Part shown: positions 12,334 through 23,500 of the stretch, one piece after another
How positions within the stretch are numbered: position 1 is the stretch's first letter
How the letters are laid out: each line of letters begins with the position of its first letter
Origin: Struthio camelus
Lineage: Eukaryota; Chordata; Aves; Struthioniformes; Struthionidae
Reading direction: 5' to 3'
DNA: 64,000 bases
Assembly (NCBI RefSeq): GCF_040807025.1
Contig: NC_090942.1
Coordinates: 40,254,911-40,318,910, forward strand
Notes under the pieces: model-generated
Told to the model about the DNA's origin: nothing
Databases searched by the model: none
Seen by the model: the letters and a program-made list of their open reading frames with translations, nothing else
Position numbers and translations under genes: made by a program

Positions 12334-15300
12334 CCGCAGCTCCGCCGGGCACCGCGGCCGGCCCAGAGCCGGGTTGAGGCTTTGGGCCGCCTGCCTACGC
12401 GTCCCCTCGGCTTTCCCAGACGCTTCTTCGCTATGGCTTCGCTGCTTCCCCGCTCTCGCGGCTTGAAAAGGGAATGAATCATTCTTTCAGGGAAAAAGGA
12501 GAGAGGAAAAAAAAAAAAAAATCCGCTATTTTGGATCTGCAGCCAAAGGCGACTCTTTGCAAAACGGGAGCAAAGATCTTGAACGTCTACGAAAAGAGGT
12601 GACGCCGGTGAAAGGGGTAGTGTTAGTCCCTGCTTATAGCCCGTACAGAGGTTCTAAAAAGGAGCATAAATATCTATTCTGTCTTGTCAGAACAGATATT
12701 GCGCTTATTAAAGTCACCTTGCAAAATGAAAATAGAAATAAAAACAACTTTAATTTGCAAACCTTTCAAAATTATTTGACTGGGACAATTCTTCCTGACT
12801 TTGGGCTTTTTTTAAGATCAGCTTGTATGAGGCAGATTTCCAGGGAAATAATTTAGCAGCAGAACCAACCTTAAATGACAGTACCGTCTCCAGAGTTAAG
12901 ACACATTGCAAACTGCTCTTCCTGCGTAAAGAGCAAATAAACAAATGAGCAAGCAAGAAAGCTTGCTCACTTATAGCTAAGCTAGAATCTCTGCTAAAGA
13001 TCTACGGGCTCTATCTAAGATGAGAGAGCAACAGTTAAAAATCTTGCAAAGGATATATCAGCTTCCTGCACACCACTCAAATGCAATAAAAAAGCTTCTA
13101 TAACCTCCTACTGATGCAGGAGCCTAAGTCCATCCTCAGAAGCAACTTCACACTGTCACTGGCACGGTGATGACACAGTAGGGCTCCTGTGCAAGTAAAC
13201 AGGCTTTTGCTGAGCCCAGTGCTGCTGCAGGTGGATGCTCTCAGTGTCCAAAGAAGAATATACGTTCGCTTTACTGTGCAGTCATACTATAAATGACACA
13301 GTCTAATTTCACTGCAGGAAAGGGATCTGGAGTTTTGAGTACCAATGCGTTTTTTGAAAACAGGACTTGGGCTCCTAAATCACTTATTCTTTTGAAAATA
13401 TTAACTCTTGTTTGGACAAAACCGGGAACTGGCAGGGTGAGAACCATAATGATGATATTATACAAAGAGTTTGGAAATTGTTTTTTGAAAATTTTAAATA
13501 GTATGCATTCCTCTGTTGCTGGCTGAATTAGAGAGAGAGTTCATGAAAAAATATAAGATGGATATGTATATAAAGATTTTACTATTTTCCTTGATTGTCT
13601 AAAGAACTTCATCCTTGAAAGATGATAAATTCCTTGCATATGTTGCCGTGGTGGAAATCCCTTCTGATAAGCATCTTATGTTTCAGTTAGATAATAAAAA
13701 CTAAAGAACTTATGTAAATGGAAGAATGAGTTTGCTCATTTGTTGAGGAATAATGTGATGGAGCAAACTCAAACTATGTATTAGCAAATGGTGTGTTATT
13801 TTCATAGTAGTAGTAGTGTTATTTTCATAGTTACAACAACAGTAGTACCACACAATAGCTGATATTTTTAATTCAGTCACAGTTAACAGCCTGGACTCCT
13901 CAATAGGTACTGGCATTTGTATATGGCATAATTGCTTTTTCAGACAAGAATGGAATCTCTTTAAATTTAAAATCTATTGTAGCATACAATACCTGAGGTT
14001 TTTGACAAAAAAACAGAAAATTACTGTGGAATACAATATAATGTCTGTAAATTGCAACTACTCAGAGTGCCTTTAAATGTAGAATCTGAACGCTAGTGGG
14101 GTTTTCTCTCATTGAGATTTGAATATTTTTACATTGTACAAATATTTCAAATGTGTTCTGAGCAATGACACTGCAAGGAGATCTCTGAAGCTGCTTATTT
14201 CTGAACTGCAAATATTTGTGTGTATGTAGACCTAATGTCCTTTTCTTACATGCTACAACACATTTCAGATTAGACAAAGTTGTACTTCAATAACATTTCC
14301 TTGACTTCTCATCTCACTTTCACTCTTTAAAATTACCATAGACATTTGCCTGGACATTCATGGCTGTATTTCACCCTAAATCACAGTTTACTTTTTGTGA
14401 CACTGCAACTTGGGAGAATAGAGGATTTCAGGGGGGAAAATATAGCCGTAGGACATGAAATTTTAAAGCACACCTTGTTGTCATGTGCATAACCTTAGAA
14501 ATAACAGCCAGGTGGTAAGACCTGGCATTGGTAGGGGGTTCTGCTAACTCAAACGTTAGCAGAACATGGTTCAGTCAGAGGGTGGAATGGTGATGGATAT
14601 TAGTAAAAGTGCCTCTTCCCTGGGACACCTGGATCCAGTCTGGGAACTGGTTGCCAGTGTGCAGCATCACTACCTGACAACCTGCTCCTACTTCAGACAT
14701 AGCTGGCACATGGAAACTGCTCCCATGTGCTTTATAATTGCAGTCACTGCTTTCTCATGAGACACCGTCAGCTCTTTCAAAATTCAGTATGGTGGAGCAG
14801 AGATGACATGTGAGTAAAGATTACACACATCCAGTGGGTACGCTGTTGAAGAAGGAAAGTATAACAAGTATTACACTGTGGAAAAACCAGGAGCCTCATT
14901 TCTCCCTATATTTACCCTGCCTTTTTGCAGCCTGGTGCTCAAAGGCAGTACCAGGCTACACCATCAGGAGCAACAGTTGGGAAGTATGTTATCCCTATGG
15001 CACCTCCGCCGTCTTGCACGTTCCCACCACAGACTTGCTACGGGAGGAAATGAGTGGTGAGATCTTCCCTGGCTCAGTGGGAAGCCCTCGGTTGGGAAGC
15101 TCGGTCCTTTGCAGCGTGGAGCACACTGTGACTCTGAATCCCTCTCTCTACTTGCTAGAACAGTATGATCTTGCCCTTTTCTCACCTTTCCGATAGACAA
15201 AGTTTGTTAAGCTCTCAGAAATATACTCACACAGGCATTCAGGTTCTCTTGCAGGGCCTGGAAGGCGCTAATAAAGTACAGCTTTTCACCTCCTACTCCA

Positions 15301-17273
15301 AGATGAGTGAAAACATTTTGCACGTAGAATGACAAGAGCTGATCTCGAACACTGCAGTTTGTCTGAAAATAAAGCAGGTGAAAAGTTGCCTAATGAAAAA
15401 CTCACAAGTCAAGTTTGGCCTAAAATTTCAGCCTTGTAAAAATACAAGTGGTTAGAAAATGTACAAACAATAACAACATTTTCATGTATTTTAGTATCCT
15501 GTCAGACTGCTTCCTTTGTTTTTTAAACAGCTGAATATAACACTTTGGTTTCTGAAGGAAGGACAGGAGGATGTTGTGTTGGCATGGAAAGGAGCACTGG
15601 TAAGACTAACCACGAACGGACGTGATAGCAACAAATCTATTTAACACACAAAGCATAAAAGGAAGATGAATAGGGGAATTAAATCAGATCATCTCGGTCA
15701 AATTGTAGGCGCCATTGTGAAGGTAGCAGAGTACAGGTTAAGGGCAGAGAAACAGGAGGTCTGAGTCCAGTTCATCCACATCAATGTCCCGTACCGTTTG
15801 AGATGCTAGCCTGTGCGATGTTTTGCATTCCCAAAGGTATTTCAAATGGCTATATGCTTATATTTAGCTGAGCATCGGGTTGAAAATTCCCATCAGGAGT
15901 GGAATTCAACTATGGATTAAGGCACCTTTGTGTGGAAGTCCATGTGTGGGTGCCCACAGGCATCCTAGGAGCCTATACTCCCAAGGCAATCAATGATATC
16001 CAGTGGAGCCCAAAGGCAGATTTAGCTTATGGGCTAATAGGTTTCTGCTTAAGGGCAAACTGACTCCATCAACCCTATCGACTAGAACTCCACAAAAAGG
16101 AGGCTAAAATACCTCACACACTTGTAGTCACCCAAGCTCAGTGTCTCACTCCCATGCTGAATCACACTGGGGGACTCTAATCTCTCTCTTCCAGGGCACC
16201 AGCAGAACACAAACCCCACAGCAGCTCTTTGGGCATCCTGGATGCTCTGCAGCAGCAAGTGCTACTATGAGCATGCTCCTCCTCAACAAAGCAAATGCCC
16301 TCACCCAGCTCCTCCAGAGAGCACTGCTGCTACCTCCTAGAAACAAATGCCACCAGCCAGGCTTTCTACACCCACCTCTTTCTCCCCTTACCATGCTCAC
16401 CTGTCTCTTAATGGCCGGTAAGAAAATCCATTTCTGAAGGGTAAAGGTAACGCTCATCCTCTAAGCAGAGGATTTGATTAAGCACGTGGCCATCATAAAT
16501 ATAAAGTCCTTCACAATTAAACAGAGCTGACTTTTGTGTCAGCTGTCATTCGTTTTGATCACACATTCATACTGCTACAGACCAAGGGAAAAACAAAGTA
16601 AGAAAATGGAAAATTGGTAGTATAAATCTTACCATGAACAGCATTTTTGTTGTCTTTTTTAGCAGTCTTGTGTTCTTGATGAGATCCTTCTGTAAAATAC
16701 AATGTACTAGTATTAATTAATCTTAGAAAAGGAAGGGATTTTTATTCTAATTTGTACTAAACTTAGCTCTGTTCAGTAGTGATTTATAGCTAGGGTCACT
16801 GGGTGTAGTAGTAGTGGTAGTAATGATAATAATAATCTCATTCAGATGTATGATGAGGACTCATCAAGTCTGTATTCCATCCCCAGTCTAGCTGCAAACT
16901 TCTTCCATGACCTTGGCAAACTCATCTCACCTCTGTATTTATCTTCATTTTCCCATCATTAAGAATGGAATAGCAACATTACCCTATCTCTCAGACCTGT
17001 AACATTTGTTCAGCTGTTAAAGTTTCCAGGTACTCAATAATGAAGCTGTCAAAGAAGCGTCTACAAATAAAATTAACTTTTCAGCTAGTGGGATCAACTT
17101 ACTGGAACAGATGATTTTAAACTAGTTGCCTTGATATACAGGTTCTCTGTCACTTGGAAAAGGAGTCCTTTTCGGCAGGTGTGCTTTCCTGTAGGTGACT
17201 TTTTCCCTTCCACAATGAAAAGACAAAGCAGAACAAAAAAATGCCCAGATCTGAAAATAGAATATGCTTTCAT
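10562..17273 (-). CDS. IL26: interleukin-26, complete gene, 5 coding exons
   Basis: This encodes a secreted IL-10-family cytokine of 170 residues (human IL-26 is 171). In mammals IL-26 signals through IL20RA/IL10RB to STAT1/STAT3 and is also a cationic, DNA-binding antimicrobial protein. Coding exons are 17273-17103, 16689-16633, 15362-15231, 10799-10734 and 10648-10562, all with GT/AG ends and all introns in phase 0. Residues 1-23 or so form a signal peptide (hydrophobic HFFVLLCLFI). Cysteines at 33, 79, 120 and 123 fit the family disulphides. Family landmarks are NLYIKATSLKSSVP (helix A), IKNTRLLKK, CSVRDQLLSFYVQNVF, AVKKIKRTFHK and the helix F motif KGIYKAIHELDILLPWI. The start was set at the second Met of the open frame because MKAYSIFRSG aligns with the human N-terminus; an upstream in-frame Met at 17285 would add 4 residues. 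It is co-oriented with IL22 to the right. Rodents lack this gene; here it looks intact. Confidence 0.95.
10734..10799 (-). CDS. IL26: IL26 coding exon 4
   Basis: 66 bp in phase 0, between acceptor CCCTTCAG and donor GTAAGA. It encodes 22 residues beginning LPCAPST and ending in the basic stretch AVKKIKRTFHK, which corresponds to the cationic helix of human IL-26. It contains Cys123. Confidence 0.92.
11570..12620. promoter_or_regulatory. GC-rich / CpG-dense segment inside IL26 intron 3
   Basis: Base composition changes sharply here from an AT-rich background. 11570-11930 is GC-rich, and 12090-12440 is dense in CpG, with a (GCC)11 run at 12301-12333. It ends just past a poly-A run (about 12508-12521), with CpGs continuing to about 12610. 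It has the character of a CpG-island promoter but lies in the 4.4-kb third intron of IL26, where no promoter is expected. Several long frames overlap on both strands, including a 173-codon minus-strand one (11961-12482) with an alanine run from the GCC repeat. These reflect the lack of AT-rich stops and match no family I know. Possible roles are an alternative or antisense lncRNA promoter, or an inserted CpG-rich sequence. Confidence 0.55.
12301..12333 (+). repeat. (GCC)11 trinucleotide run
   Basis: Eleven uninterrupted GCC units inside the CpG-dense segment of IL26 intron 3. It encodes polyalanine in one minus-strand frame. It is likely length-polymorphic. Confidence 0.95.
12669..12700. repeat. 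13-bp stem inverted repeat, 6-nt loop
   Basis: Arms AATATCTATTCTG and CAGAACAGATATT flank TCTTGT, with one non-pairing position on the plus strand. In a minus-strand transcript that position becomes a G-U wobble, so the whole stem would pair. It lies at the edge of the CpG-rich segment. Confidence 0.6.
13793..13831 (+). repeat. 16-bp direct repeat, interrupted by (TAG)n
   Basis: GTGTTATTTTCATAGT occurs at 13793-13808 and again at 13816-13831, separated by a short TAG-type spacer. It looks like a local slippage or tandem duplication in IL26 intron 3. Confidence 0.8.
14538..14565. repeat. perfect 11-bp palindrome with 6-nt loop
   Basis: GTTCTGCTAAC and GTTAGCAGAAC are exact reverse complements separated by TCAAAC. 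It lies in IL26 intron 3, about 0.7 kb 3' of exon 3 in the direction of transcription. A DNA cruciform, RNA hairpin or dimeric-factor site are all possible; no function is shown. Confidence 0.75.
15231..15362 (-). CDS. IL26: IL26 coding exon 3
   Basis: 132 bp, 44 codons, between acceptor TTTTCAG and donor TGT|GTGAGT. It encodes TNCSVRDQLLSFYVQNVF followed by a long amphipathic helix ending ALQENLNAC. It carries Cys79 and Cys120. The donor could be read 2 bp earlier (GCCT|GTGTGA), but only the chosen site keeps the frame into exon 4. Confidence 0.94.
16633..16689 (-). CDS. IL26: IL26 coding exon 2
   Basis: 57 bp, 19 codons, between acceptor TTTTACAG and donor ATG|GTAAGA. It encodes KDLIKNTRLLKKTTKMLFM, matching the short second coding exon of other IL26 genes, with a lysine cluster as in the human protein. 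Confidence 0.93.
16806..16836 (+). repeat. trinucleotide-rich simple repeat
   Basis: A TAGTAG/TAATAA type low-complexity run within IL26 intron 2, next to the exon 2 acceptor side and immediately before the MIR-like element. Confidence 0.8.
16870..17045 (+). mobile_element. MIR-like SINE fossil in IL26 intron 1
   Basis: CATGACCTTGGCAAACTCAT, then CTCACCTCTGTATTTATCTT, CATTTTCCCATCATTAAGAA and TGGAATAGCAACATTACCC follow the sense MIR consensus (TGTGACCTTGGGCAAG..., CTCTGTGCCTCAGTTTCC, AAAATGGGGATAATAA). A 3' TACTCAATAATGAA matches the MIR tail. A short TAG/AAT run (16806-16836) sits just before it. Confidence 0.7.
17103..17273 (-). CDS. IL26: IL26 coding exon 1 (signal peptide and helix A)
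   Basis: 57 codons from ATG at 17273 to the donor CCA|GTAAGT. It contains the signal peptide (residues 1-23 or so), Cys33 and the helix A motif NLYIKATSLKSSVP. The alignment to human exon 1 is co-linear with no gap near the start, which decides the start codon. Confidence 0.93.
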
Positions 17274-17452
17274 CTTCGCTCCCAAATCTTCGTGCCTCTG
17301 TTACAGTCACAACGGCATATGTGATACAGCAAGACCGGTTAGATGGCAGAGGTTAACCTAATTTTGTTAACCCTCAAAGCAGCTTCTGCACTGAGATGCT
17401 CACGCAGATAACCTCTTGCTTATGTGCTGGCTGATCAGTATTGTTGCTGTGC

Positions 17453-17461
17453 TTTTTTATA
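17453..17461 (-). promoter_or_regulatory. IL26: TATA box, likely IL26 promoter
   Basis: TATAAAAAA on the minus strand, 180-188 bp upstream of the IL26 start codon. This predicts a start site near 17425 and a 5' UTR of about 150 nt. A TATA-driven promoter is usual for this cytokine family. The TSS was not measured. Confidence 0.5.
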
Positions 17462-17556
17462 CATCTTGCTCCACTTTCAACAAATTTGACCACAATCATC
17501 TGTGACGTTTTCTAAACGGTATCTCCATATTTACTGGCAGCAAGGTCAAGGTTTCC

Positions 17557-17599
17557 AAGAAAGAAGAACTTCCCTCTCATGTGAGAAGTCTTCTTTCTT
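17557..17599. repeat. long imperfect hairpin upstream of IL26 TATA
   Basis: AAGAAAGAAG (17557-17566) pairs with CTTCTTTCTT (17590-17599), and after a 1-nt bulge ACTTC (17568-17572) pairs with GAAGT (17585-17589). That is 15 pairs in all, about 100-145 bp upstream of the IL26 TATA box. The purine/pyrimidine arms also resemble ETS/PU.1-type sequence. Confidence 0.6.
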
Positions 17600-20500
17600 T
17601 TAAGTGGTGGTCAATGATGAAAAAAATAGTTAAGCTGGTTAGTTTAGTTTTTCAATAAAATATACCAAATCTATGAAATCTTTTTTGATTTTTCCACAAA
17701 ACTTTATGGCAGCACTTTTCTTAAAGGCAATGGCCTGGAGATAAGAAAGAATCTTTGCTAATTTGCCCTAAGAAGCACTAAAAGGTCAGTTTTCTATTAA
17801 GAAGTTGTACTAAATTGCACTTAAAACTTCACTGTCCTGTCTTTGAGAAGATAAGTGTTTTTTTTCAGGGGCCCTGCAGCTAGTAGCAAAGGATTTTGCT
17901 GCCTATTTTGGTCTCTTTAGCTAGTCTTTTGTCAAAGCACAATTTGCCCACTGTAGAAGCAGCAGGTTGTTGAAGCATGAAGGGGAGGGCTCCAGAGAAG
18001 GCTCTGGTCAAGGAGCGGGACATGCCTGGATATCACGATGCACCAAGAGCATACAGAGAGCCAAGACTCACTGAGAAAGGACATGGAAGATCCCAGTGTG
18101 CCCAGCACAGAGGTAACAAAATTAAAGCTATGGAGTCAGATGGTCACTTTTCTACAGTTAGTCTGCTTGTGTCTCTGGCCTGCTTTTGATCCAGCCAAAT
18201 GCTTTAGATATTGGTCAGAAGTGAAACTGGAAGAATGAGATAAACCATCTTAGGGACAACCACTTACATGCAGAGAACGCTACTGCAAGGACAGACTCGG
18301 AAATCCTGAAGTGACACCAGTGATGTGAAGCTGCTAAGCCAGGGAAGGGTACAAGTTAGCTCTCAAGACCCCCAGGACTGGCTGAGTTGCATGTGAGAGC
18401 AGGGGAAAAGTAGCTTTTGGTCAGGCACAGCAATGCTTCTGCCTACAGTGATCCTGTTTTTATTGGAAGTAAAAGCAGGCTCTTTAAATATTCATGTATG
18501 AATGAGCTTTTTATTCCTTCAATGTTTCAAGGGCTTAGTCAGCCCTTCTGAGACCCTTCAAGGAGACATGGAGCTGCCAGTGTCAGTGCAGACCTGCAGG
18601 CCGTTGCCCAGCTGTGAAGCTGCCTTGGCACTACCAGACTGCCCCAGCAGCAGGGATCAGTGAGTGGCTGCCCGGGGACCTGAACCGGGTCTGGGAGGAA
18701 GAAGGATGAGAAGAGCTGGGTGATAAACTCATCTCTGCCTTGATTCAGCTAGCCATTTGCACAGGCAAACGTGCATGCAGCCTCTGGACCAAGTTGGACT
18801 CATATCCCAAGCATCCCACTTGTCATAGCTCTGGGAAATATATTTTACCACAGGACCATCCGCACATCCCAGAAGCTTCTCAGCACTGAAGTGCTCACAG
18901 GGTCCAGGACCAAAGAGAACTGCCAAGGGCCGGGGAGGAAAAAGCTTAATGGAAATGATGATGTGGAGAGGATGAAGAACTGTGTGCATCTCAGTGCTCA
19001 TTTAAACTATGATCTGCGCTTAAACACTCTAAATACCGTCACGCTTCCTGGATTAGATGTACCAAACCTTACCATGTGAGGTGTGTGGACAGCAGCTTAG
19101 CCACTTACTCGTAGTTTGCTCCTAGGAGGGGATCTCAGGCAACAGCCAGAACAGAGTCAAAACTCTAAACTGCCTCAGGTTTCCCAAGATGTGGTACTCC
19201 CCTGATCAACAGTTTTGCACTAAAAATAAATGGGCCATGTAGCCCAGATGTAATGGCTTTTCATAAGAACATCAATAATTTTCAACATCTTTGAAGCTTC
19301 AGATGTTGCTGGAAAACCCTTTAGCCCACAAGTTTCATTTTCTCTGTTCTGTGAGCTCCTATCACCATGCTTAGAGGACTATAGCAGTAATGTCATTACA
19401 CTGCGCTCTGGAGATCTCTGCATGTGAATTAGCAAACATCTTAGTGAACCTAGCTAACATTTCAGCCGGGTGGTGTAGAAGGACGATTGCCATAATTAAA
19501 AAAAAAAAAAAGGAAATAGGGCTTTCTTAGTTTTCCTGTCATAGAAGGATCGTGGCCACCATTTACTATCAGATCCTGCAAAATCAGTTACACTTTCACC
19601 CCTTTTGAAATGATGACTTAAGTACTCCTCGGAGAACGGCCTTATCCTACCAACTTCTCAGCTTGTTATCTGTTCAAAACAAAGATTTTTTTTCTTCAGG
19701 GTCTCATTTAGTGCTTTGTACACTGGATCTGCCTGTCCACTTTGGCACACAGGTATAATTATAGTATAAATAACAAATAACGTTGAATACCAAAAAGCTG
19801 GGATTACTCAGTGTTTAAAGTTGTATGAAGCAGTGGAAGAAACAAATTCAAAGTCACCTGCCCGTTTGGCAAAGCTGCAAAGCTTTGTGTGCACACTAGA
19901 ATTGGCATACCCAGAGCCAGACTGAGAACAACAACAAAACACGGTGAAGCATGCTGACTTCCGAACCTAAGCTGTGAACAACAGGAGTTTAAGGAGCCTG
20001 CCCCTAAGAAACTGGGCGCTCTTAGTGATGAAACATTTAAATACACAATACCATGAGTAATCAGGGAAGTGATAACACATGGGAAGTTCATGTGTTACAA
20101 CAACACAAAGTGTGTACAATTTATGATCATGAGAGCGAAAGAGAAGGAAAAAAACTGTAAGAAAAAGAATAAGAAATAAATTCAGAATTGAAATTTTCCT
20201 TCAAAGAGCACTAACAAAGTAGCCTGTTTATTAGAGAAGAAAACTAATCCACCTGGGCTGGGGACTAAGGTTCAAAGGAGTCTGTGAGTGATCTGCAACT
20301 GGGAAGTTTCCATGAATGCAGAACCAGTGGAAGAGAATAATCTTTCTTTCATTACCTTATCGTTAATACGGAGTTGTCTTGATCTATATGAGTTAAGTAG
20401 ATACTGCTAATATTAAACTATCTTGACCTATGTAAAATGAGTAGATACATCTACTGCTACCAGAAAGTTAACATTAGTCTATATAAGGTAACAAACGTTC

Positions 20501-23500
20501 CTACTGGTTGTTTTCCGACTTAACTGGCTTTCTGATCTCCATCCATAAATAGTGTCAGTTCATTTCTCACTTCGGAGTCTTCTCACCTTTCACATTTTCT
20601 GGTTATTTTATTTCCTATTAGTATAACTAGAACTAAATTAGTCATGTGCTTCCTATAAACGTTACTCACATTTGCTTAGCTGCTGCTAATACTATCTTAT
20701 GCTATCTCTTAAATTATTGTTTGCCATTTCTTTTGTTCCCTTATCCTGTTTAATACACTTAAGTCTTCTAAAAAACAATAGGTCTACATGAAGAGCTGCA
20801 GTACGCAGGCTCAGAAATATGATTTGATGAGTTATGATGGAGTCTAGCGGGATTTTCCAAAAGCTATGGGAGACAATACTCATCCTACTGCAGGACACAA
20901 AAATTGAGAGACCTAGTGACTGTTATAGAGGGAAATTTGGAGTAGAAGAGCTCCTAGCATCCAAACCTGACCCTGCAACCACCTTAACATGGTTGTAGTG
21001 AACATCAGTATAGATAAGCACAAAATGCCCACCAGTGTTTAAAAACTGCTTTTTGTAGTCTTCTGTTACTATGCAAAATAACAGTAGCCTTTGGAGCTAT
21101 AGATTTTTCACAATCACTGAACAATTATGAGCCAAGTTTTCAGATATGGGTGCCTAAATTATCCATGCCAGCTCTGGGCACCCGGTGATTCACTGTCACT
21201 GGCTTCAATATTAATAAAAAGCTCAGAAACAGCAGAATAGCATGAGCGGATGGTACTAGCAGCTCCTGCTTAACTGTTGTACATATGCAGCTCCGGTTTG
21301 GAAAAAAAAAAAACTACATAATTAAATTTGAGATCGTATAAGAAAGCGTACAGACAAATATTTGATGCCCAGGATAGGATGTCAATCTGGTGCCTTGCTC
21401 ATCCCTAACCATGTAGTCACTGCACTTGTTCCCATGGGGCACCCACACGGCAAGGTGCCTGCCCAGGTGCTTCTCACCCTGCATATACCCACCACAAGCA
21501 GCATTTTTTCACTCTACACCTTAGACAAACTGCACAAGAATTCTAAGTCATTAAGTGGAGCAGATAGCAGACTCAAAGCTAGGTGAAGAAGGCAAGCCAA
21601 ACCAAAAAAAACCCAAACCCAATTACATTTCCTCTGGGGATTTGCATCTCTCTGCACATTATGAGTAACATCTTATGAATAATCCTCAAATGTGAGTTGC
21701 TGTAAAACATCCTGGCAATCTCCTCTTATCTTCAGGGAACAACATGGACTCATTCAAGTGGCTGGTTTCCCAGTTCTGCTGGTCTGATTTTGTATGAGTT
21801 TCAGTTTGGTAACAGATTGCCAGCAAGTGTCTGTGAGACTAATTTTATTTCAGCCATCTGACAAGAAGATCTCAGAACGCTCGGTCTTTTCAAAGACAGA
21901 TTAAAGAGTATTTAGAGTCCAGTTTGGAATCACCGAGGTAGCAAAACTAAAACTTTCCCTATGTGCATGGGCAATAGACAAGAGTGAAAGTTTTCAAAGC
22001 AGTAATAAGTTTATGGCCAACAATTAGCTGCCCTGAAAGAATGGTCAGCGCTCCCTGAATATCTCAAGATGCCTTTCAAATATCTCCAGCTGTGTAATTA
22101 AAAATCACTAATCATTTCATGTCTAGATAAGGACTTGAATTTGACCTAAAACCTTTGTATATGTATAGACTATACTGGTCACATTCTTGTAGTCTGATGA
22201 CTAGATCTCTATTTGAGAGAAGTGATTATTGAATACAGAAAAGTGTTCAAGCATATTCACATCATTTCCATCAACCAGTTAAGTCATCACACTGAACTAC
22301 AGTGATTCAGTCCTTCAGCTCTTCAGAAAATGTTAGTCTGCTGCCACCAAACTCACATTAGGAAGTCCCTGTACAGAGGTAGTACTGCAGCGTTTACAGA
22401 GATACTCTGTAATAAGAGCTAACTCAACTTCCCCACGTAGGCAGACGGCTATCCCAAACTCTTTATTTTCTCTTACGAAGTAGAGGAACGTTCAAGAGTC
22501 GGTGACCTGCTTTTTCTTGTACTTTCATCACAGCTTTATAGAAAGGTTTGTGCTGAAATTATGAAAGGAAAAAAAAGAAACCGCATGGAAACCCAGGTAT
22601 GGTTCTGGGGGAGGAGAATGCCCACAGCTGCTAGACTGGTAGAAGTGGGTCAGTTTGCATGGTACCATTTTTATACTGAAAAGCTTCTCTCTCCTTCCAC
22701 CTCTTTGCCCCATTTTTCACAGTTTTCTCGCCCCTCCAATTTTTTTTTTACCCTGCTCACTCTGTGTTCTGTTTTTCACACATCTAAAATTTAATTTTTA
22801 AAGGTTCCTCCCTTCCATTCTTTTATCTCAGTATGTCCCTGAGCAGCTTGGCAATGCCACTGAAGGATGCCTGGAGAGCTCCATGAATAATGTCAGCTGG
22901 GAGCTGGCCTGAAAGACTGTGAAGCTACAGGAACTACAGCCTCCATTCTGGAAAGATTTCTTCGTGGTGGAGAAGGACAACATTTAAGATGTAAATAGGA
23001 TGGACTTTATACTCAGACACAGCTGTGTTGCCACTAATGTAAAGTTTTTTGAGAAAAAAAATTGAAATGTAATTTATAATGAAATGATGATAGAATTTTC
23101 AGAAAATATTCAGCAACTGCCATGATAATTTAGGACATATAGAGAGGTTTAAGTAATCTAACCAGACACTAATGAAAAACATGGGAATAGACTCTCTCAG
23201 ACAGTATGGCCATGTTAGTAGCAGACAGCAGAACAAACTATGTTGCAGAAAATCATTGTAGGTGATATCTACTTAGCAAATTTAGTATTACATTTTAAAA
23301 AAACTTAGGAAATGTTTGCTTGTGGTATCTTTACATAGTTTCAGCAAAGAACTAAAGACATCCATTTGGTCTGGAGCTAAAGGTGTTCTGTTTCCCAAAA
23401 ACTGAATCAGTTTTAGTCTACCCTTTCGCATTCTAACAAAAACTTACCTACAGTATAATGGAAAACATTTGCCAACCCATCTCCTGGGAGACCTCTCCCC

